Shown here piece after piece: positions 26,553 through 34,996 of a DNA stretch of 64,000 nt. The notes below the pieces were generated by a model. That model made no database searches. It saw only the letters and a program-made list of their open reading frames with translations, and was not told the DNA's origin. Made by a program: the position numbers and the translations under genes. The DNA is from Mycobacterium sp. M26. Lineage in GTDB: Bacteria; Actinomycetota; Actinomycetes; Mycobacteriales; Mycobacteriaceae. Location of the stretch: NCBI RefSeq assembly GCF_001494595.1, contig NZ_LN929907.1, positions 1,679,468-1,743,467 on the forward strand, read 5' to 3'. Position 1 is the stretch's first letter, and the number at the start of each line of letters is the position of its first letter.

Positions 26553-27721
26553 CCTATGTCGTGGCCGCCCGGCTGGACGAAGGTCGTCCCGCGGTGTCGG
26601 ACACCCAGACCTATGTGGCGGCCTGTCACGCGGTCGGCTACGGGCACCCGGATCTCACCGCGCACGGCGCACAGGTCCTGCAGTGGTATGGCACCGAGGA
26701 CGGACTGGACCTCGAGGCGCTGGACGCCGACGGAGCGGCACTGCGCATGCTGGCCGACACCGCCGAGGAGGCGCTACGGCTGGAACACGATGGCCTGCGA
26801 CAGATGCTATCGGCCTGGCAGGGTGAATCCCGGTCATCGGCAGCGGCTTTCATCGACCAGCACTGTCGGAGCGGTGCGGGTGTGGTCGAGGCCCTACGCC
26901 GTGCCGCGGACGCCTGCGCGTGGCTGCGGGACACGCTGCTCGGCATCGTCGAGGGCAAGGTGCGGGCGGCCGTCGCGATCGACGATCGCCGGGCAGGGGA
27001 GCGGGCGCAGTGGCTGGCGGCGGCGCAGATCGTCACCACCGGGGCGCCCGGCCTGGAGCAGGCCGGCGAGCTTGTCAGCCAGCAGATCGTCCCGTACGTC
27101 GACGCCGACATCCGCACCGAATGGGTCACCGCGATGCGCACCGCGACCACCGCGGTGCAGTCCGCCTACCTCGACGCCATCCATCGGGTCGCGGACTGCA
27201 GCCCAGTGCTTTTCGCCATCCCCGACCGTCTCGGTCCGCCTTCCGCACGCCCGGCGGTGCGCACCGCGACGTCCGCACCTGTCACCGTGCCCGCCGCCGC
27301 GCCGGAGCCCACACTGCTGGCCGCACCACCACCGGCCGCCCCGGGGCTCGGCAGTCAACTCGGCGACACCCTCGGTCGTCTGCTGCCAGACGGTATGGGC
27401 ACTACCGCTGATCCGCTGCCCCTCGACTCGCCTGACAGTGATAGTCCCGACGACGCTGCGGATTCGCCTGATGGAGAGACCGATGATCCTAAGCAGCAAG
27501 ATGATTCACCGAGTGAACCCGGCGACGAGCCGGTCGACGAGCCCGCAGATGCCGCGCCCGACGACTCGGTCGTGACACCGCCGGTCGAGGAGCCGGTGGC
27601 GGAACAGCCCGTACCGCCGCCGCCCGCGGACCCGCCGGCGGCCAGCCCCGAACCGGAACCCGACGACGAACCGACGCCGTGCGAGATCGCCGCTGACGAG
27701 CTCCCGCAGGTCGGCCAATGA
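26549..27721 (+). CDS. Large WXG-motif protein with acidic proline-rich tail (Rv3439c family)
   Basis: This 390-residue protein starts at ATG 26549, coupled to the gene before. Residues 1-225 are helical and contain a W-x-G turn ('MLSAWQGESRSSAAAFIDQH', Trp near 90) followed by long helices ('EALRRAADACAWLRDTLLGI'). Residues 230-390 are low complexity: Ala/Pro-rich, then a strongly acidic stretch of Asp/Ser/Pro repeats. No signal peptide is visible. The coupling of a small WXG-like and a large WXG-bearing protein recalls type VII substrate pairs. It corresponds by position to Rv3439c, described as Ala/Pro-rich. Function unknown. Confidence 0.85.
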   Translation: MTYVVAARLDEGRPAVSDTQTYVAACHAVGYGHPDLTAHGAQVLQWYGTEDGLDLEALDADGAALRMLADTAEEALRLEHDGLRQMLSAWQGESRSSAAAFIDQHCRSGAGVVEALRRAADACAWLRDTLLGIVEGKVRAAVAIDDRRAGERAQWLAAAQIVTTGAPGLEQAGELVSQQIVPYVDADIRTEWVTAMRTATTAVQSAYLDAIHRVADCSPVLFAIPDRLGPPSARPAVRTATSAPVTVPAAAPEPTLLAAPPPAAPGLGSQLGDTLGRLLPDGMGTTADPLPLDSPDSDSPDDAADSPDGETDDPKQQDDSPSEPGDEPVDEPADAAPDDSVVTPPVEEPVAEQPVPPPPADPPAASPEPEPDDEPTPCEIAADELPQVGQ

Positions 27722-27843
27722 GCGACCCCCAGCACCCGGTGGTCCCGGCTTCGCGGCGTCGGCTGTTGCGCCCGGCGAATGAACAGCGTTCGGTGACAAC
27801 GCCGATCAGGGCAGCAGCTGCTGTAACTCCTCGACGAACGTGA
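27718..27843 (+). CDS. Possible short coupled open reading frame
   Basis: An ATG at 27718 overlaps the preceding stop (ATGA) and opens a 41-codon frame (MSDPQHPVVPASRRRLLRP at the start), basic and Pro-rich. Its 3' end runs 38 bases into the convergent F420-dependent oxidoreductase gene. It could be a real small gene, the remnant of a longer one, or chance. I see no domain. Confidence 0.2.
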   Translation: MSDPQHPVVPASRRRLLRPANEQRSVTTPIRAAAAVTPRRT

Positions 27844-28846
27844 TGTATTCGGCGCCGTCGGCGGTCACCGGGGTGGCGAGCAGGGTGGTGACACCAGCCT
27901 CGGCGAAGGCGGCGATGCGCTCCTTGACGTACCCTCGCGGCCCGATCAGCGACACCTGGCGGACCAGATCGTCGGGGACCGCGGCGATGGCCTCGGCCTT
28001 GCGCCCGGCCAGGAACAGATCCTGGATGTGATCGGCAACCTCGCCGTACCCGTACCGGGTGGCCAGCTTGTGGTAGAAATTCTGCCCCCGCGCACCCATG
28101 CCGCCGATGTACAGCGCCAGATGGGGTTTGGCCCAGGTCAGCCGGTCCTCCACGTTGTCGCCGATGGCCACCGACACCCCGACCATCACGTCGAGCTCGC
28201 CAAGTGAGCTGTCGCGCTTGGCTTTTCCGGCGCGCAGTGCCTCGCCCCAGACATCGTCGGCCTTCTCGGGCAGGAAGAACACCGGCTGCCAGCCTTCGGC
28301 GATCTCGGCGGACAGTTCGACATTTTTCGGGCCGAGTGCCGCGATGTGGATCGGGATGTTTTCCCGCACCGGGTGATTGATGAGCTGAAGCGCCTTGCCC
28401 AGGCCGGTGCCCTGATCGGCGGGCAGTGGGATCTGGTAGTTCTTGCCCTGATGCTGCACGCGCTCGCGGCGCCACACCTGGCGGCAGATCTCGACGACCT
28501 CCCGTGTGCGACCCAGCGGGGCGTCGAACGGAACACCGTGGAAGCCCTCGACCACCTGCGGGCCGGATGTGCCGATGCCGAGCCGGAAGCGACCGTCGGA
28601 GACGTAGTCCAGCCCTGCGGCCGTCATCGCCAGCAGCGACGGGGTGCGGGTGTAGATCGGGACGACGCCGGACCCCAACTCGATCGTCGAGGTCTTGGCG
28701 GCCAGATAACCCAGCTGACTGATGGCGTCATAGGAGTACGCCTCAGCGACCAGCGCGAGGTTCACGCCGGCCTTCTCCAGGATGGTGATGTGCTCGGCGG
28801 CTTCGCGGAAGCCGCCCGAATAGTCGAGGAAAACACCGGTACGCAT
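27806..28846 (-). CDS. LLM-class F420-dependent oxidoreductase
   Basis: This 346-residue protein is a luciferase-like TIM-barrel flavin/F420 enzyme. I choose ATG 28846 ('MRTGVFLDYSGGFREAAEHI') because it matches the start of the mycobacterial Rv3520c-type proteins. Motifs: 'GVNLALVAEAYSYDAISQLG', 'IELGSGVVPIYTRTPSLLAM', 'FRLGIGTSGPQVVEGFHGV' (the cofactor-phosphate region) and 'IHIAALGPKNVELSAEIAEG'. Such enzymes use reduced F420 to reduce or oxidise small molecules; the substrate is unknown. A palindrome 15 bases upstream of the start is likely its operator. Confidence 0.9.
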   Translation of the reverse strand: MRTGVFLDYSGGFREAAEHITILEKAGVNLALVAEAYSYDAISQLGYLAAKTSTIELGSGVVPIYTRTPSLLAMTAAGLDYVSDGRFRLGIGTSGPQVVEGFHGVPFDAPLGRTREVVEICRQVWRRERVQHQGKNYQIPLPADQGTGLGKALQLINHPVRENIPIHIAALGPKNVELSAEIAEGWQPVFFLPEKADDVWGEALRAGKAKRDSSLGELDVMVGVSVAIGDNVEDRLTWAKPHLALYIGGMGARGQNFYHKLATRYGYGEVADHIQDLFLAGRKAEAIAAVPDDLVRQVSLIGPRGYVKERIAAFAEAGVTTLLATPVTADGAEYITFVEELQQLLP

Positions 28847-28860
28847 CACCGATGTATATC

Positions 28861-28876
28861 CCAACCGGTTGGTTGG
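28861..28876. promoter_or_regulatory. Palindromic TetR-type operator candidate
   Basis: CCAACCGGTTGG (28861-28872) is a perfect 12-base palindrome followed by a further TTGG. It lies 15 bases upstream of the oxidoreductase ATG. ACC-N-ACC-GGT-N-GGT-like palindromes are typical of mycobacterial TetR repressor sites. No TetR gene is adjacent, so the regulator would be encoded elsewhere. Confidence 0.4.
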
Positions 28877-28966
28877 TGTGTCGGCGGGGGCACGATATGG
28901 GGTGCGCGAGTGGCCAGTTGTGCCACGCACAATCGCGATATGCGTGTCGTAAGTGGCCGCTCGGCG

Positions 28967-29818
28967 CTACTTCAGCAGCGCGACGATCCGCCCCTCGGGT
29001 GTCATCGGTTCGGCCTCGGGGTCCGGTTTCCCCGTCTTGGGCAGCACCGCCTCGGCGTCGGCGAACTCGCGATACGTCTTGTCCCCGGTGAGATGGAACA
29101 GTAGGAAGCCGGTCAGCAGGGCCCGCGCCGCCTTTTGGGTCTTGCGGTCCGACCCTGGCAGGCCCAGCACACGGGAGAACCGCCGCTTCTCGGCCAGCCC
29201 GGCCGACTTCCCCTTCGTGACCACATGCAGCACCGCACCCGGCCAGGCCTGGGCCAGATCAAGAGCGTCCGTCCGCAGCGACTCCGGGTCGTCGGGTGCG
29301 CTGAGTACCAAGCCGGGCACCTTCAAACCGGCAGCGGGCTGCTGAGCTGGCGGTTTGGTGACCGCGGGGAACAGGGCGGCCGCGGCCTTGGGCGCGGACT
29401 TGCCCGCCCCGGCCAGGCCTGCGGCGGCGAACACCGCCGCCGAGGCGCCGAAACCATGGCCGGCCAGGCCAAGTTTGGTCGGGTGCACGCTGATCTGACC
29501 GGGCCCCAGCCGGACCCCGGTGATGATGTCGAGCGTGGTGCCAAGGTCGAACGCCAGGTTCAGCACCGACGGAGCAGGGCCCCGCTCGGTGTTCGGCGCC
29601 GCCGCGACGATGCCCCACGAGGCGAGATGCTCCAGGGTTTTCACGTAATGGTCGACAGGTGTGAGCCAATCGTGGCCGAAGGCCACACCGGGCAGATTGA
29701 ACCCCGACGCCGGGGTGTAGACGATGCCCGGAAGGCCGGCAAATGCCAGGTCACCGCGCAAAACCTGATGCGGACCGCGACGAGTCAGCGCCGCGAAGAG
29801 CTTGCGTGTCCGGGCCAC
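28967..29818 (-). CDS. Alpha/beta-hydrolase-like protein (Rv3438 family), nucleophile missing
   Basis: This 283-residue protein starts at GTG 29818, 54 bases from the divergent glmS start. It has the outline of a dienelactone-hydrolase/chlorophyllase-like alpha/beta fold: 'GLPGIVYTPASGFNLPGVAF', 'HDWLTPVDHYVKTLEHLASW', 'IVAAAPNTERGPAPSVLNLA' and the elbow 'KLGLAGHGFGASAAVFAAAG'. In that elbow G-H-G-F-G replaces G-x-S-x-G, so the usual serine nucleophile is Gly. It may therefore be a non-catalytic or altered protein. Position matches Rv3438. No signal peptide is seen. Role unknown; its constant place beside glmS suggests an envelope link, but this is inference. Confidence 0.82.
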   Translation of the reverse strand: MARTRKLFAALTRRGPHQVLRGDLAFAGLPGIVYTPASGFNLPGVAFGHDWLTPVDHYVKTLEHLASWGIVAAAPNTERGPAPSVLNLAFDLGTTLDIITGVRLGPGQISVHPTKLGLAGHGFGASAAVFAAAGLAGAGKSAPKAAAALFPAVTKPPAQQPAAGLKVPGLVLSAPDDPESLRTDALDLAQAWPGAVLHVVTKGKSAGLAEKRRFSRVLGLPGSDRKTQKAARALLTGFLLFHLTGDKTYREFADAEAVLPKTGKPDPEAEPMTPEGRIVALLK

Positions 29819-29872
29819 CCCATGACCGTAGCCCACCCTCCGGGCCACCCGCGCTGCACTACCCTTGAACCC

Positions 29873-31741
29873 ATGTGCGGAATCGTGGCCTACGTCGGGC
29901 ATCGTCCTGCCTGCGACGTTGTGGTCGACGCGCTGCGCCGCATGGAGTACCGCGGTTACGACTCGTCCGGTGTGGCCCTGCTCGACGGGCACGGCGGTCT
30001 CACGGTGCGCCGCCGGGCCGGCCGGCTGGCCAACCTCGAGGAAGCGCTCGCCGAAACCGACGCCGGCGCGCTGGCCGGAACCGCTGGCCTGGGCCACACC
30101 CGCTGGGCCACCCACGGCAGGCCCACCGACCGCAACGCCCACCCGCACCGGGACGCGGCCGGCAAGTTCGCCGTCGTCCACAACGGGATCATCGAGAACT
30201 TCGCGACGCTGCGCCACGACCTGGAGGCCGACGGCGTCGAGTTCGCCAGCGACACCGACACCGAGGTGGCCGTCCACCTGGTGTCGCGGGCCTACCACCA
30301 CGGCCCCACCGCGGGTGACTTCGTCGCCTCGACGCTGTCGGTGCTGCGCCAGCTGGAGGGCCATTTCACCCTGGTGTTCGCCAATGCCGACGACCCGGGC
30401 ACCATCATCGCCGCCCGCCGGTCCACGCCGCTGGTCGTCGGCATCGGGCGCGACGAGATGTTCCTGGGTTCCGATGTCGCGGCCTTCATCGAGTACACCC
30501 GCGACGCCGTCGAACTCGGCCAGGACCAGGCCGTGGTGATCACCGCCGACGGCTACCGGATCACCGACTTCGACGGCAACGACGACGCCGCGAACGCCCG
30601 CGAGTTCCATATCGACTGGGACCTGTCGGCCGCCGAGAAGGGCGGCTACGACTACTTCATGCTCAAGGAGATCGCCGAGCAGCCCACGGCGGTCGCCGAC
30701 ACCTTGCTCGGCCACTTCGTGGACGGCCGCATCGTGTTGGACGAACAGCGCCTGTCCGATCAGGAACTCCGCGAGGTCGACAAGGTCTTCATCGTCGCGT
30801 GCGGCACCGCGTTCCACTCCGGGCTGCTGGCCAAATACGCCATCGAGCACTGGACCCGCCTTCCGGTCGAGGTGGAACTGGCCAGCGAGTTCCGCTACCG
30901 CGACCCGGTGCTCGACCGCGGCACGCTGGTGATCGCGATCTCGCAGTCCGGTGAGACCGCCGACACCCTCGAAGCGGTCCGGCATGCCAAGGCGCAGAAG
31001 GCGAAAGTCCTTGCCATCTGCAACACCAACGGCAGCCAGATTCCGCGTGAAGCCGATGCCGTGCTCTACACCCGGGCCGGGCCGGAGATCGGCGTGGCGG
31101 CCACCAAGACCTTCCTGGCGCAGATCGCCGCGAACTACCTGGTCGGTCTGGCGCTGGCGCAGGCGCGCGGTACCAAGTACCCCGACGAGGTCGAACGCGA
31201 GTACCGCGAGCTGGAGTCGATGCCCGACCAGGTGGCCCGGGTGCTCGAGCACGTCGAGCCGATCACCACGCTCGGCCAGGCCTTCGCCCAGTCGCATGCG
31301 GTGTTGTTCCTGGGTCGCCACGTCGGCTATCCGGTGGCGCTCGAGGGTGCGCTCAAGCTGAAGGAATTGGCCTACATGCACGCCGAGGGCTTCGCGGCCG
31401 GCGAGCTCAAGCACGGCCCGATCGCGCTGATCGACGAGGATTTGCCGGTGATCGTGGTCATGCCGTCGCCGAAGAACTCCGCGACCCTGCACGCCAAGCT
31501 GCTGAGCAACATCCGCGAAGTGCAGGCTCGCGGTGCGGTCACCGTGGTCATCGCCGAGGAGGGCGACGACACGGTGCGGCCCTACGCCGACCACCTCTTC
31601 GAAATCCCGGCCGTGTCAACGCTTTTCCAGCCATTGCTGTCGACGGTACCGCTGCAGGTGTTCGCCGCCGCGGTCGCCAGGGCGCGCGGCTACGACGTGG
31701 ACAAGCCGCGCAACCTGGCCAAGTCCGTCACGGTCGAGTAG
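29873..31741 (+). CDS. glmS: Glutamine-fructose-6-phosphate aminotransferase (isomerising)
   Basis: GlmS makes glucosamine-6-phosphate from fructose-6-phosphate and glutamine, the first step to UDP-GlcNAc. The 622-residue protein starts at ATG 29873, so the catalytic Cys2 follows the initiator ('MCGIVAYVGHRPACD'). The glutaminase domain shows 'GHTRWATHGRPTDRNAHPH' and 'VVHNGIIEN'. Two SIS sugar-isomerase domains follow ('VACGTAFHSGLLAKYAIE', 'ISQSGETADTLEAV', 'LGRHVGYPVALEGALKLKEL'), and the C-terminus ends 'DKPRNLAKSVTVE'. It overlaps the convergent NTF2-like gene by 14 bases. Confidence 0.98.
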   Translation: MCGIVAYVGHRPACDVVVDALRRMEYRGYDSSGVALLDGHGGLTVRRRAGRLANLEEALAETDAGALAGTAGLGHTRWATHGRPTDRNAHPHRDAAGKFAVVHNGIIENFATLRHDLEADGVEFASDTDTEVAVHLVSRAYHHGPTAGDFVASTLSVLRQLEGHFTLVFANADDPGTIIAARRSTPLVVGIGRDEMFLGSDVAAFIEYTRDAVELGQDQAVVITADGYRITDFDGNDDAANAREFHIDWDLSAAEKGGYDYFMLKEIAEQPTAVADTLLGHFVDGRIVLDEQRLSDQELREVDKVFIVACGTAFHSGLLAKYAIEHWTRLPVEVELASEFRYRDPVLDRGTLVIAISQSGETADTLEAVRHAKAQKAKVLAICNTNGSQIPREADAVLYTRAGPEIGVAATKTFLAQIAANYLVGLALAQARGTKYPDEVEREYRELESMPDQVARVLEHVEPITTLGQAFAQSHAVLFLGRHVGYPVALEGALKLKELAYMHAEGFAAGELKHGPIALIDEDLPVIVVMPSPKNSATLHAKLLSNIREVQARGAVTVVIAEEGDDTVRPYADHLFEIPAVSTLFQPLLSTVPLQVFAAAVARARGYDVDKPRNLAKSVTVE

Positions 31742-32111
31742 CCGCGGCGCTCTGCTGGTACAGCACCAGCCGCCAGCCGTCGGCGGTGCGGTGATACACC
31801 GAGGACATCGCCCCCACGAAGGGTTCCTCGGAGTCGTCGCGCCGCGCCATGCCGATGTAGACCAGCGCGGCCACGTCCGGGCCTGCCGTCACCACCCGCG
31901 GATCGGACAGGTCGAAGGACGTCCACGGCGGTGCCTGGCCGAGCGCGGCCGCGACGGCGTCGCGGTCCATCACCGCGCCGTTGGCCAGCACCATCACCGC
32001 GTCGTCGGTCATCAGCTCCCCGTAGAACCGGTCACCGGTGGAATCGCAGAGCGAGCGCCACCCGGCGCGTTCGAGGTCGAGAAGCTCCTGGAGAAGGTGT
32101 GGATCGCTCAT
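31728..32111 (-). CDS. NTF2-like / DUF4440 small protein
   Basis: This 127-residue protein starts at ATG 32111. The pattern 'LLQELLDLERAGWRSLCDST', 'FYGELMTDDAVMVLANGAVM', 'VYHRTADGWRLVLYQQSAA' is that of SnoaL/DUF4440 cone-shaped alpha+beta domains, which bind or transform small ligands. No catalytic residues can be assigned. It converges on glmS with a 14-base overlap and is divergent from nnr by 63 bases. Confidence 0.82.
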   Translation of the reverse strand: MSDPHLLQELLDLERAGWRSLCDSTGDRFYGELMTDDAVMVLANGAVMDRDAVAAALGQAPPWTSFDLSDPRVVTAGPDVAALVYIGMARRDDSEEPFVGAMSSVYHRTADGWRLVLYQQSAAATRP

Positions 32112-32174
32112 GGGGGCCGAGTACCCGGTCGGAGTCCACAGATATCCCGGACTCGGCACGTAACCTGGGTTCCG

Positions 32175-33596
32175 ATGCGGCACTACTACTCGGCCGAGGC
32201 GATCCGCGCCGCTGAGGCACCTCTGCTGGCCAGCCTGGCCGACGGGGTCCTGATGCGGCGGGCCGCCTACGGCTTGGCCACCGCGATCGCGCGGGAGTTG
32301 GTGAGCCGGACCGGGGGGATTGCCGGCCGGCGCATCTGTGCCGTCGTGGGCTCCGGTGACAACGGCGGTGACGCGCTCTGGGCGGCGACGTTCCTGCGCC
32401 GGCGCGGCGCGTCCGCCTCGGCGGTGTTGCTGAACCCGGAGCACACCCACGCCACGGCACTGGCGGCGTTTCGCGCCGCCGGTGGCCGGGTGGTCGCCGC
32501 CGTGGCGGCGGACACCGATCTGGTGATCGACGGGGTCGTCGGCATCTCGGGTAAAGGTCCGCTTCGGCCTGCGGCCGCCGCGGTGTTCGCCGCTGTCGAC
32601 GCAGCGGGCATCCCCGTTGTCGCGGTCGACATCCCCAGCGGGGTCGACGTGCACACCGGCGCGATTACCGGGCCTGCCGTTCATGCCGCGCTGACCGTGA
32701 CGTTCGGTGGCCTCAAGCCCGTGCATGCGCTGGCCGACTGCGGGCGCGTCGAACTCGTGGACATCGGCCTGGACCTGCCGGCCACCGATGTGCTGGCGCT
32801 GGAGGCTGCCGACGTCAGGGCTCACTGGCCGGTGCCCTACCCGCACGACGACAAATACAGCCAGGGCGTCACCGGAATCCTGGCCGGTTCCTCCACCTAC
32901 CCCGGTGCGGCCATCCTGTGCACCGGCGCTGCGGTGGCGGCCACCTCCGGCATGAAGCGCTACGCCGGATCTGCCGCCGCCGAGGTGGTGTCGCACTGGC
33001 CGGAAGTCGTCGCCGCGCCCAGCGCCGCAGCCGCTGGCCGGGTGCAGTCCTGGGTGGTCGGTCCGGGTCTGGGTACCGACGAAAATGCCGTTGCTGCAGT
33101 GACATTCGCGCTCAATACCGATCTTCCGGTGATTGTCGACGCGGACGCCCTGACGATCCTGGCCGCCCACCCGCACCTGGTGTCCGACCGGCAGGCGCCG
33201 ACGGTGCTGACTCCGCACGCCGGGGAGTTCGCGCGCCTGGCGGGGTCGCCGCCCGGTGAGGACCGGATCGCTGCCGCCCGCCGCCTCGCCGAGGGCTTCG
33301 GTGCGACGGTGTTGCTCAAGGGCAATGTCACCGTGGTGGCGGGTGCCGACGGGCCGGTCTACCTCAACCCGGCGGGCGGATCCTGGGCAGCCACCGCAGG
33401 TTCCGGTGATGTGCTCTCGGGCATGATCGGCGCTCTGCTGGCCGCCGGACTGCCACCGGCGAAGGCCGCCGCGATGGCGGCGTTCGTGCATGCCCGCGCC
33501 GCCAACGCCTCAGCCGCCGATCCCGGGCCCGCCTCGGTACCGACGTCCGCGTCGCGCATCCTCGCCCATATCCGTTCCGCCATCGCCGCACTGTAG
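32175..33596 (+). CDS. nnr: Bifunctional NAD(P)H-hydrate epimerase / dehydratase
   Basis: Nnr repairs hydrated NADH and NADPH. The 473-residue protein starts at ATG 32175. The N-terminal YjeF_N epimerase domain (about 1-210) begins 'MRHYYSAEAIRAAEAPLLAS' and contains 'CAVVGSGDNGGDALWAATFL' and 'DIPSGVDVHTGAI'. The C-terminal ADP/ATP-dependent dehydratase (about 225-473) has 'VVGPGLGTDENAV', 'VLTPHAGEFARLAG', 'LLKGNVTVVAG' and the nucleotide-site 'AATAGSGDVLSGMIGALLAA'. It is 12 bases upstream of gadB, as in M. tuberculosis. Confidence 0.96.
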   Translation: MRHYYSAEAIRAAEAPLLASLADGVLMRRAAYGLATAIARELVSRTGGIAGRRICAVVGSGDNGGDALWAATFLRRRGASASAVLLNPEHTHATALAAFRAAGGRVVAAVAADTDLVIDGVVGISGKGPLRPAAAAVFAAVDAAGIPVVAVDIPSGVDVHTGAITGPAVHAALTVTFGGLKPVHALADCGRVELVDIGLDLPATDVLALEAADVRAHWPVPYPHDDKYSQGVTGILAGSSTYPGAAILCTGAAVAATSGMKRYAGSAAAEVVSHWPEVVAAPSAAAAGRVQSWVVGPGLGTDENAVAAVTFALNTDLPVIVDADALTILAAHPHLVSDRQAPTVLTPHAGEFARLAGSPPGEDRIAAARRLAEGFGATVLLKGNVTVVAGADGPVYLNPAGGSWAATAGSGDVLSGMIGALLAAGLPPAKAAAMAAFVHARAANASAADPGPASVPTSASRILAHIRSAIAAL

Positions 33597-33608
33597 AGAG
33601 AAGGAAGC

Positions 33609-34988
33609 ATGCCGCACGTCAAGTACCGCTCCCCGTCGATCGCCCCGGCGTACACGGGACGGCTGTCGACTGATCCGATCCCGTCATTGCGGTTGCCCGA
33701 CGAGGCGATGGAACCCGCTGCGGCCTACCGGTTCATCCACGACGAGTTGATGCTCGACGGCAGCTCCCGGCTCAACCTGGCCACCTTCGTGACGACGTGG
33801 ATGGACCCGGAGGCCGAGAAGCTGATGGCCGAGACGTTCGACAAGAACATGATCGACAAGGACGAGTACCCGGCCACCGCCGCCATCGAATCTCGTTGTG
33901 TAGCCATGGTTGCCGACCTGTTCCACGCCGAGAACCTGCGCGACGATGACGCGTCGAGCGCGGTGGGGGCGTCGACCATCGGATCGTCGGAGGCGGTGAT
34001 GCTCGGCGGGCTGGCGCTGAAGTGGAAGTGGAAGGAGCGGGTCGGTGACGGGTGGAAGACCCGCACCCCCAACCTGGTGATGGGCGCCAACGTCCAGGTG
34101 GTGTGGGAGAAGTTCTGCCGCTACTTCGAAGTCGAGCCGCGCTACATCCCGATGACCGAGGACTGCTACGTCATCACCCCCGAGCAGGTGCTCGAGTACG
34201 TCGACGAGGACACCATCGGTGTGGTAGCGATCCTGGGCACCACCTACACCGGGGAACTGGAGCCGATCGCCGAGATCTGCGCGGCACTGGACAAATTGGC
34301 CAAGGACAAGAAGCTCGACATCCCCGTGCATGTCGACGCCGCCAGCGGTGGCTTCGTCGTCCCGTTCCTGCACCCGGATCTCAAGTGGGACTTCCGGCTT
34401 CCGCGGGTGGTGTCGATCAACGTCAGCGGCCACAAGTACGGCCTGACGTATCCGGGTGTCGGATTCGTGGTGTGGCGCAACGCTGATCACCTGCCCGAGG
34501 ACCTGGTGTTCCGGGTCAACTATCTCGGTGGCGACATGCCGACCTTCACCCTCAACTTCTCCCGGCCCGGTAACCAGGTTGTCGGGCAGTATTACAACTT
34601 CCTACGGTTGGGGCGGGCCGGCTATACCCATGTGATGCAATGCCTTTCGGGCACCGCGCGCTGGCTCTCCGATCAGCTTGCCAGCTGCCAGCACTTCGAG
34701 GTCATCTCCGACGGGTCGGCGATCCCGGTGGTGGCGTTCAAGCTCTCCGGCGACTTCGGCTACACCGAGTTCGACGTGTCGGCGGCGCTGCGCTCCTACG
34801 GCTGGCAGGTGCCCGCCTACACCATGCCGGAAGGGGCGCAGGATGTCTCGGTACTGCGGGTGGTGGTCCGGGAAGGGTTCTCCGCCGACCTGGCCCGCTC
34901 GCTGTGGGAGGACCTCCACGCCGTCCTTGGACATCTGGACGCGACCAAGCCCAACGGTCACTTCGACCAGCAGCACTTCGCGCACTAG
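33609..34988 (+). CDS. gadB: Glutamate decarboxylase
   Basis: This 459-residue PLP enzyme converts glutamate to GABA with proton consumption, and can support acid tolerance. A strong ribosome-binding site (AGAAGGAAG) precedes ATG 33609. PLP-binding Lys276 lies in 'SINVSGHKYGLTYPG', the same number as in E. coli GadB. 'HVDAASGGFVVPFLHPDL' (241-258) holds the Asp that contacts the pyridine nitrogen, and 'VGASTIGSSEAVMLGG' the phosphate-binding residues. It follows nnr closely and probably shares its transcript. No antiporter gene is nearby. Confidence 0.97.
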   Translation: MPHVKYRSPSIAPAYTGRLSTDPIPSLRLPDEAMEPAAAYRFIHDELMLDGSSRLNLATFVTTWMDPEAEKLMAETFDKNMIDKDEYPATAAIESRCVAMVADLFHAENLRDDDASSAVGASTIGSSEAVMLGGLALKWKWKERVGDGWKTRTPNLVMGANVQVVWEKFCRYFEVEPRYIPMTEDCYVITPEQVLEYVDEDTIGVVAILGTTYTGELEPIAEICAALDKLAKDKKLDIPVHVDAASGGFVVPFLHPDLKWDFRLPRVVSINVSGHKYGLTYPGVGFVVWRNADHLPEDLVFRVNYLGGDMPTFTLNFSRPGNQVVGQYYNFLRLGRAGYTHVMQCLSGTARWLSDQLASCQHFEVISDGSAIPVVAFKLSGDFGYTEFDVSAALRSYGWQVPAYTMPEGAQDVSVLRVVVREGFSADLARSLWEDLHAVLGHLDATKPNGHFDQQHFAH

Positions 34989-34996
34989 GTGGCTTG

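Noticed and set aside
29819..31594. A long upstream extension of the Rv3438-type frame across glmS on the minus strand
   Set aside because: The extension is antisense to glmS. The GTG at 29818 gives the family length and leaves room for divergent promoters.
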